23,822 nt of DNA from an uncultured Bacilli bacterium (GTDB lineage: Bacteria > Bacillota_I > Bacilli_A > RF39 > UBA660), in NCBI GenBank assembly GCA_944332105.1, contig CALVJI010000010.1, positions 1 to 23,822 on the forward strand, written 5' to 3'. The notes under the pieces are model-generated. The model searched no databases, was not told the origin of the DNA, and worked only from the letters and a program-made list of their open reading frames with translations. The position numbers and the translations under genes are program-made. Within the stretch, counting starts at the first letter, position 1, and the number at the start of each line of letters is the position of its first letter. Below are positions 21,992 through 23,822 of the stretch, in pieces.

Positions 21992-22062
21992 TTTTTTTCA
22001 CCTCTTTAATTATTGTATCATTTTTTGGGTGTTTTGCATAGATTAGAGTAGAGGTGAAAAAA

Positions 22063-22590
22063 ATGGCAAATTATAAAGAAATCGTGACAAAAGCGGTTAT
22101 TGGTAAAGCTAAAAAAACCAATCGCATGCATTTTTCATTTACACCGGATGAAAATGTAAATACTGTGTTAGGTTGTTGGGTAATCAACCATAATTTTTCG
22201 GGCTCTAATCAAAATGGGAAAGTTGGAGTAACTGGATCTTTTGATGTCAATGTTTGGTATGCCTATGATAATGATACAAAAACAAAGGTGAATACAAAAA
22301 AGTTTGGGTATAATGAACTATTAAATGTGCCTTTAAAAGATGAAGCTACTTTGACGAATTCAGCCGAAATTATTGTGCGAAGCTTAAAACAACCATCGGT
22401 TACAGATGTGTCTTTGCAAGACGGTAATATCGTTCTTGATATTGAAAAAGAACTTGGTGTAGAAATTGTAGGGGATACTAAAATAAAAGTGCCGGTAGAA
22501 GATACATATGATGATTATGAAGAAATCGTCGATGAAGGTGAAGTAGAAGAGATTAATGAAGTAAATGAAAATTATTTAGATAATGAATAG
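22063..22590 (+). CDS. cotE: Outer spore coat protein CotE-like
   Basis: A 175-residue protein with the CotE pattern: EIVTKAVIGKAKK near the start, then VLGCWVINH, FDVNVWYAY, NTKTKVNTKKFGY, EIIVRSLKQP and VVGxTK-like EIVGDTKIKVPV. It ends in a strongly acidic tail (about 148-175). In Bacillus, CotE builds the link between inner and outer coat, so this gene points to spore formation or a retained coat gene. ATG 22063 is chosen behind AGAGGTG; an in-frame GTG at 22054 falls within that site. It is transcribed alone, divergent from the HIT gene, and followed by a strong terminator. Confidence 0.88.
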   Translation: MANYKEIVTKAVIGKAKKTNRMHFSFTPDENVNTVLGCWVINHNFSGSNQNGKVGVTGSFDVNVWYAYDNDTKTKVNTKKFGYNELLNVPLKDEATLTNSAEIIVRSLKQPSVTDVSLQDGNIVLDIEKELGVEIVGDTKIKVPVEDTYDDYEEIVDEGEVEEINEVNENYLDNE

Positions 22591-22597
22591 TTTTAAT

Positions 22598-22633
22598 GGC
22601 TGTCAATAAAAAAATGTTGACAGTCTTTTTTTT
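22598..22633 (+). terminator. Terminator after the cotE-like gene
   Basis: GGCTGTCAA (22598-22606) pairs with TTGACAGTC (22617-22625, one G-U), followed by eight T residues. Confidence 0.9.
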
Positions 22634-22645
22634 GTTTGATATGAT
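22617..22645 (+). promoter_or_regulatory. Promoter of rpsP-khpA, -35 inside the terminator
   Basis: Consensus TTGACA (22617-22622), 17 bp, TATGAT (22640-22645), about 30 bp before the rpsP ATG. The -35 is the start of the 3' arm of the cotE terminator. Confidence 0.8.
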
Positions 22646-22674
22646 ACATGTGTCATGTAAAGGAGGGATTTTAA

Positions 22675-22950
22675 ATGGCAGTTAAGTTAAGATTAAAAAG
22701 AATGGGTTCTAAAGCTAAACCATTTTATCGGATTGTGGCTGCAGATAGTAGAAGTCCAAGAGATGGTAAATTTTTAGAAGTAGTAGGAACATATGATCCA
22801 ATTAAAGGTGCTGATAAAGTTACTGTATCTGAAGAAAAAGCTTTAAAATGGTTAAACAATGGTGCGATTCCAACAGATACTGTACGTAGTATTTTAAGTA
22901 AACAAGGTATCATGAAGAAATTTGCTTTACAAAAAGAATCAGGTAAGTAG
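22675..22950 (+). CDS. rpsP: 30S ribosomal protein S16
   Basis: A 91-residue ribosomal protein of normal length, with the conserved start VKLRLKRMGSKAKPFYRIV, the RSPRDGKFLE segment and GTYDP. It binds 16S rRNA in the small subunit. AAAGGAGG is a near-perfect ribosome site. The khpA gene begins one base after its stop, the usual rpsP-khpA arrangement in Bacilli. Confidence 0.98.
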   Translation: MAVKLRLKRMGSKAKPFYRIVAADSRSPRDGKFLEVVGTYDPIKGADKVTVSEEKALKWLNNGAIPTDTVRSILSKQGIMKKFALQKESGK

Positions 22951-22951
22951 T

Positions 22952-23197
22952 ATGGATATTGTTTCTTATGTAGAGTTTTTAGTGCAAAGTATTTGTCAAG
23001 ATGCTGAACTTGTGAAAGTGAGTTCATATGAAAGTGAAGAGGATGGGTTAATTTTAGATGTTTTAATTCCAGAATCTTCAATGGGCGCGGTCATTGGTGT
23101 TGGAGGCCGTAATGCAAAGGCTATTCGAACGATGGTTGCAGCTTATGCTTATTTGCACAAACTTGGAAAAGTGAAAGTTAATATGGAAGCATTTTAA
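22952..23197 (+). CDS. khpA: KH-domain RNA-binding protein KhpA
   Basis: An 81-residue protein made of one KH domain, which binds RNA and in related bacteria partners KhpB in controlling cell size and division. The GxxG loop is visible in IGVGGRNAKAIR, in place of the more usual GKxGR. ATG 22952 is one base after the rpsP stop; its ribosome site is weak (AGGTAAG), so translation likely depends on rpsP coupling. Confidence 0.93.
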   Translation: MDIVSYVEFLVQSICQDAELVKVSSYESEEDGLILDVLIPESSMGAVIGVGGRNAKAIRTMVAAYAYLHKLGKVKVNMEAF

Positions 23198-23217
23198 AAG
23201 AAGCTTCTTTTTTTTTT
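23196..23217 (+). terminator. Terminator after khpA
   Basis: The palindrome AAAAGAAGCTTCTTTT (23196-23211) continues into T residues. It overlaps the TAA stop. The stem is AT-rich and the effective loop is AGCT. Confidence 0.6.
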
Positions 23218-23246
23218 GAACTTTTTTCCCTTTTTGCTCGAGAAAA

Positions 23247-23255
23247 TGATATACT
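23247..23255 (+). promoter_or_regulatory. Extended -10 promoter of the pilin-like gene
   Basis: TGA followed by TATACT (23250-23255). No -35 occurs at the normal distance; TTGCTC at 23234-23239 is too close. Confidence 0.45.
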
Positions 23256-23297
23256 TATCTTGTAAAGATAGAAAGGAATGCAAGAATAGGGATGTTT

Positions 23298-23741
23298 ATG
23301 AGAAAGAAACAACGTGGTTTTACATTAATTGAATTATTGGCTGTCATTGTCATTATTGCTCTTTTAGCGACAATTGCTGTACCTAGTGCCATCTCCATAT
23401 CTAATGGGATTAAAGAGGATCTTTATTGTGAGAAAGTTTCGTTATTAGAGAAAGATGCTCAACGTTGGGGGGATGAACATTTAAGTCAATTAAGTGAAAG
23501 CTGTTATATTGTGAAAACTGTAAAAGAATTAGTTGATGAAGGAATAACTTCTAAAGAGAACAATGATTTAGGAATGTATGTTGTGAATCCAATTACGAAT
23601 TTAGGAATGGATAATTCACAAATTCGTCTTTATAAGAAGAATAATCGAGCACAGGCTTACTACATTGAAAACGATCGTTCTTTAGACACAGATGATCTTT
23701 GTGAAAGCGAAGCTGTTTCTAGACCGACAAGAGCGTGTTAA
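23298..23741 (+). CDS. Type IV pilin-like protein with N-terminal methylation motif
   Basis: A 147-residue exported protein. The start KKQRG followed by FTLIELL is a prepilin peptidase site (cleavage after G7, glutamate at mature position 5). A ~22-residue hydrophobic helix (LAVIVIIALLATIAVPSAI) follows. The C-terminal globular part holds four cysteines, which may form disulfides outside the cell. ATG 23298 is preferred over 23292, because the TAGGG site directly touches the latter. It could be a pseudopilin of a competence-type (ComG) or type IV pilus system. No assembly gene is in the window, and it ends at its own terminator. Confidence 0.85.
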   Translation: MRKKQRGFTLIELLAVIVIIALLATIAVPSAISISNGIKEDLYCEKVSLLEKDAQRWGDEHLSQLSESCYIVKTVKELVDEGITSKENNDLGMYVVNPITNLGMDNSQIRLYKKNNRAQAYYIENDRSLDTDDLCESEAVSRPTRAC

Positions 23742-23765
23742 TTAGGTTACAATTCACAGCCACTT

Positions 23766-23797
23766 GAAAAAGTAGTGATCACTCACTATCTTTTTTT
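23766..23797. terminator. Terminator between the pilin-like gene and the right edge
   Basis: TAGTGA and TCACTA arms (23773-23778 with 23783-23788) with flanking A and T runs. It could serve both strands. Confidence 0.7.
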
Positions 23798-23822
23798 AAG
23801 GCTAAAATCTCTTCTAAAGTGT
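23779..23822 (-). CDS. Possible 3' end of a minus-strand gene (partial)
   Basis: On the minus strand the last bases read TLEEILALKKDSE and then TGA (23779-23781). The residues look like a natural helical C-terminus, and the stop lies within a bidirectional terminator just as in the HIT/ymfH pair. Only 13 codons are visible, so this is a suggestion and no function can be given. Confidence 0.3.
   Translation of the reverse strand, partial: TLEEILALKKDSE

Noticed and set aside
22725..23081. 118-codon open frame on the minus strand across rpsP and khpA
   Set aside because: It is the antisense of two well-conserved genes and has no ribosome site or recognisable protein features.
1..23822. CRISPR arrays, phage genes, transposase genes or rRNA
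   Set aside because: No regularly spaced repeats, integrase, phage structural genes, transposase ORFs or rRNA segments were seen; the only mobile features are the group II intron and the palindromic segment within it.

Overview
This is a contiguous piece of a low-GC Gram-positive chromosome, very probably a member of the Bacilli in the broad sense (Erysipelotrichia, RF39 or another Mollicutes-adjacent gut lineage). The evidence is the AT-rich codon use, two T-box leaders, a CotE-type spore coat protein, a YmfF/YmfH pair, tRNAs with encoded CCA, and strong sigma-A promoters. UGA is used as stop (for example at 19081), so the genetic code is standard. Nearly every gene is on the + strand. The exceptions are a HIT gene (21632-21991) and a possible gene entering from the right edge.

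Region 1-1946 is the 3' part of a group II intron; its 5' end lies outside the window. It encodes a reverse transcriptase/maturase with an intact YADD site. The natural C-terminal codons have been displaced by a ~0.29 kb AT-rich segment with palindromic ends. The intron ends ~18 bp upstream of the promoter of an unusual MutM/Fpg DNA glycosylase fused in frame to an HD-domain hydrolase (2033-3793). Downstream come a DUF6512-like membrane protein and an adjacent rubredoxin-type/ferredoxin pair.

Region 5504-9826 is a threonine T-box operon: leader (specifier ACU), an RNase R family exonuclease, then a ThrRS without a TGS domain. A separate promoter drives a SAM-methyltransferase-like protein and an unrecognised partner (9834-11328). 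A serine T-box (specifier UCU) then controls serS (11316-12902).

Region 12903-15509 holds a small HTH regulator operon with a palindrome over its -10 and a foldable leader. It is followed by a membrane-anchored Ig-like/NlpC-P60 protein, and tRNA-Arg(ACG) and tRNA-Pro(UGG) with separate promoters. Next are a phosphoketolase (15510-17858), then an operon of a dGTPase-like HD hydrolase and the M16-like pair YmfF/YmfH, facing the HIT gene across a shared terminator. cotE follows, then rpsP-khpA (a conserved Bacilli gene pair), and a lone type IV pilin-like gene.

The layout is very compact. Terminators overlap stop codons, and at rpsP and tRNA-Arg the promoter -35 box lies inside the 3' arm of the preceding terminator. 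The most notable items are the MutM-HD fusion, the palindromic insertion in the intron ORF, the Thr T-box ahead of an RNase R gene, and the palindrome/leader controlling the HTH operon. All calls come from reading the sequence; no database search was run.
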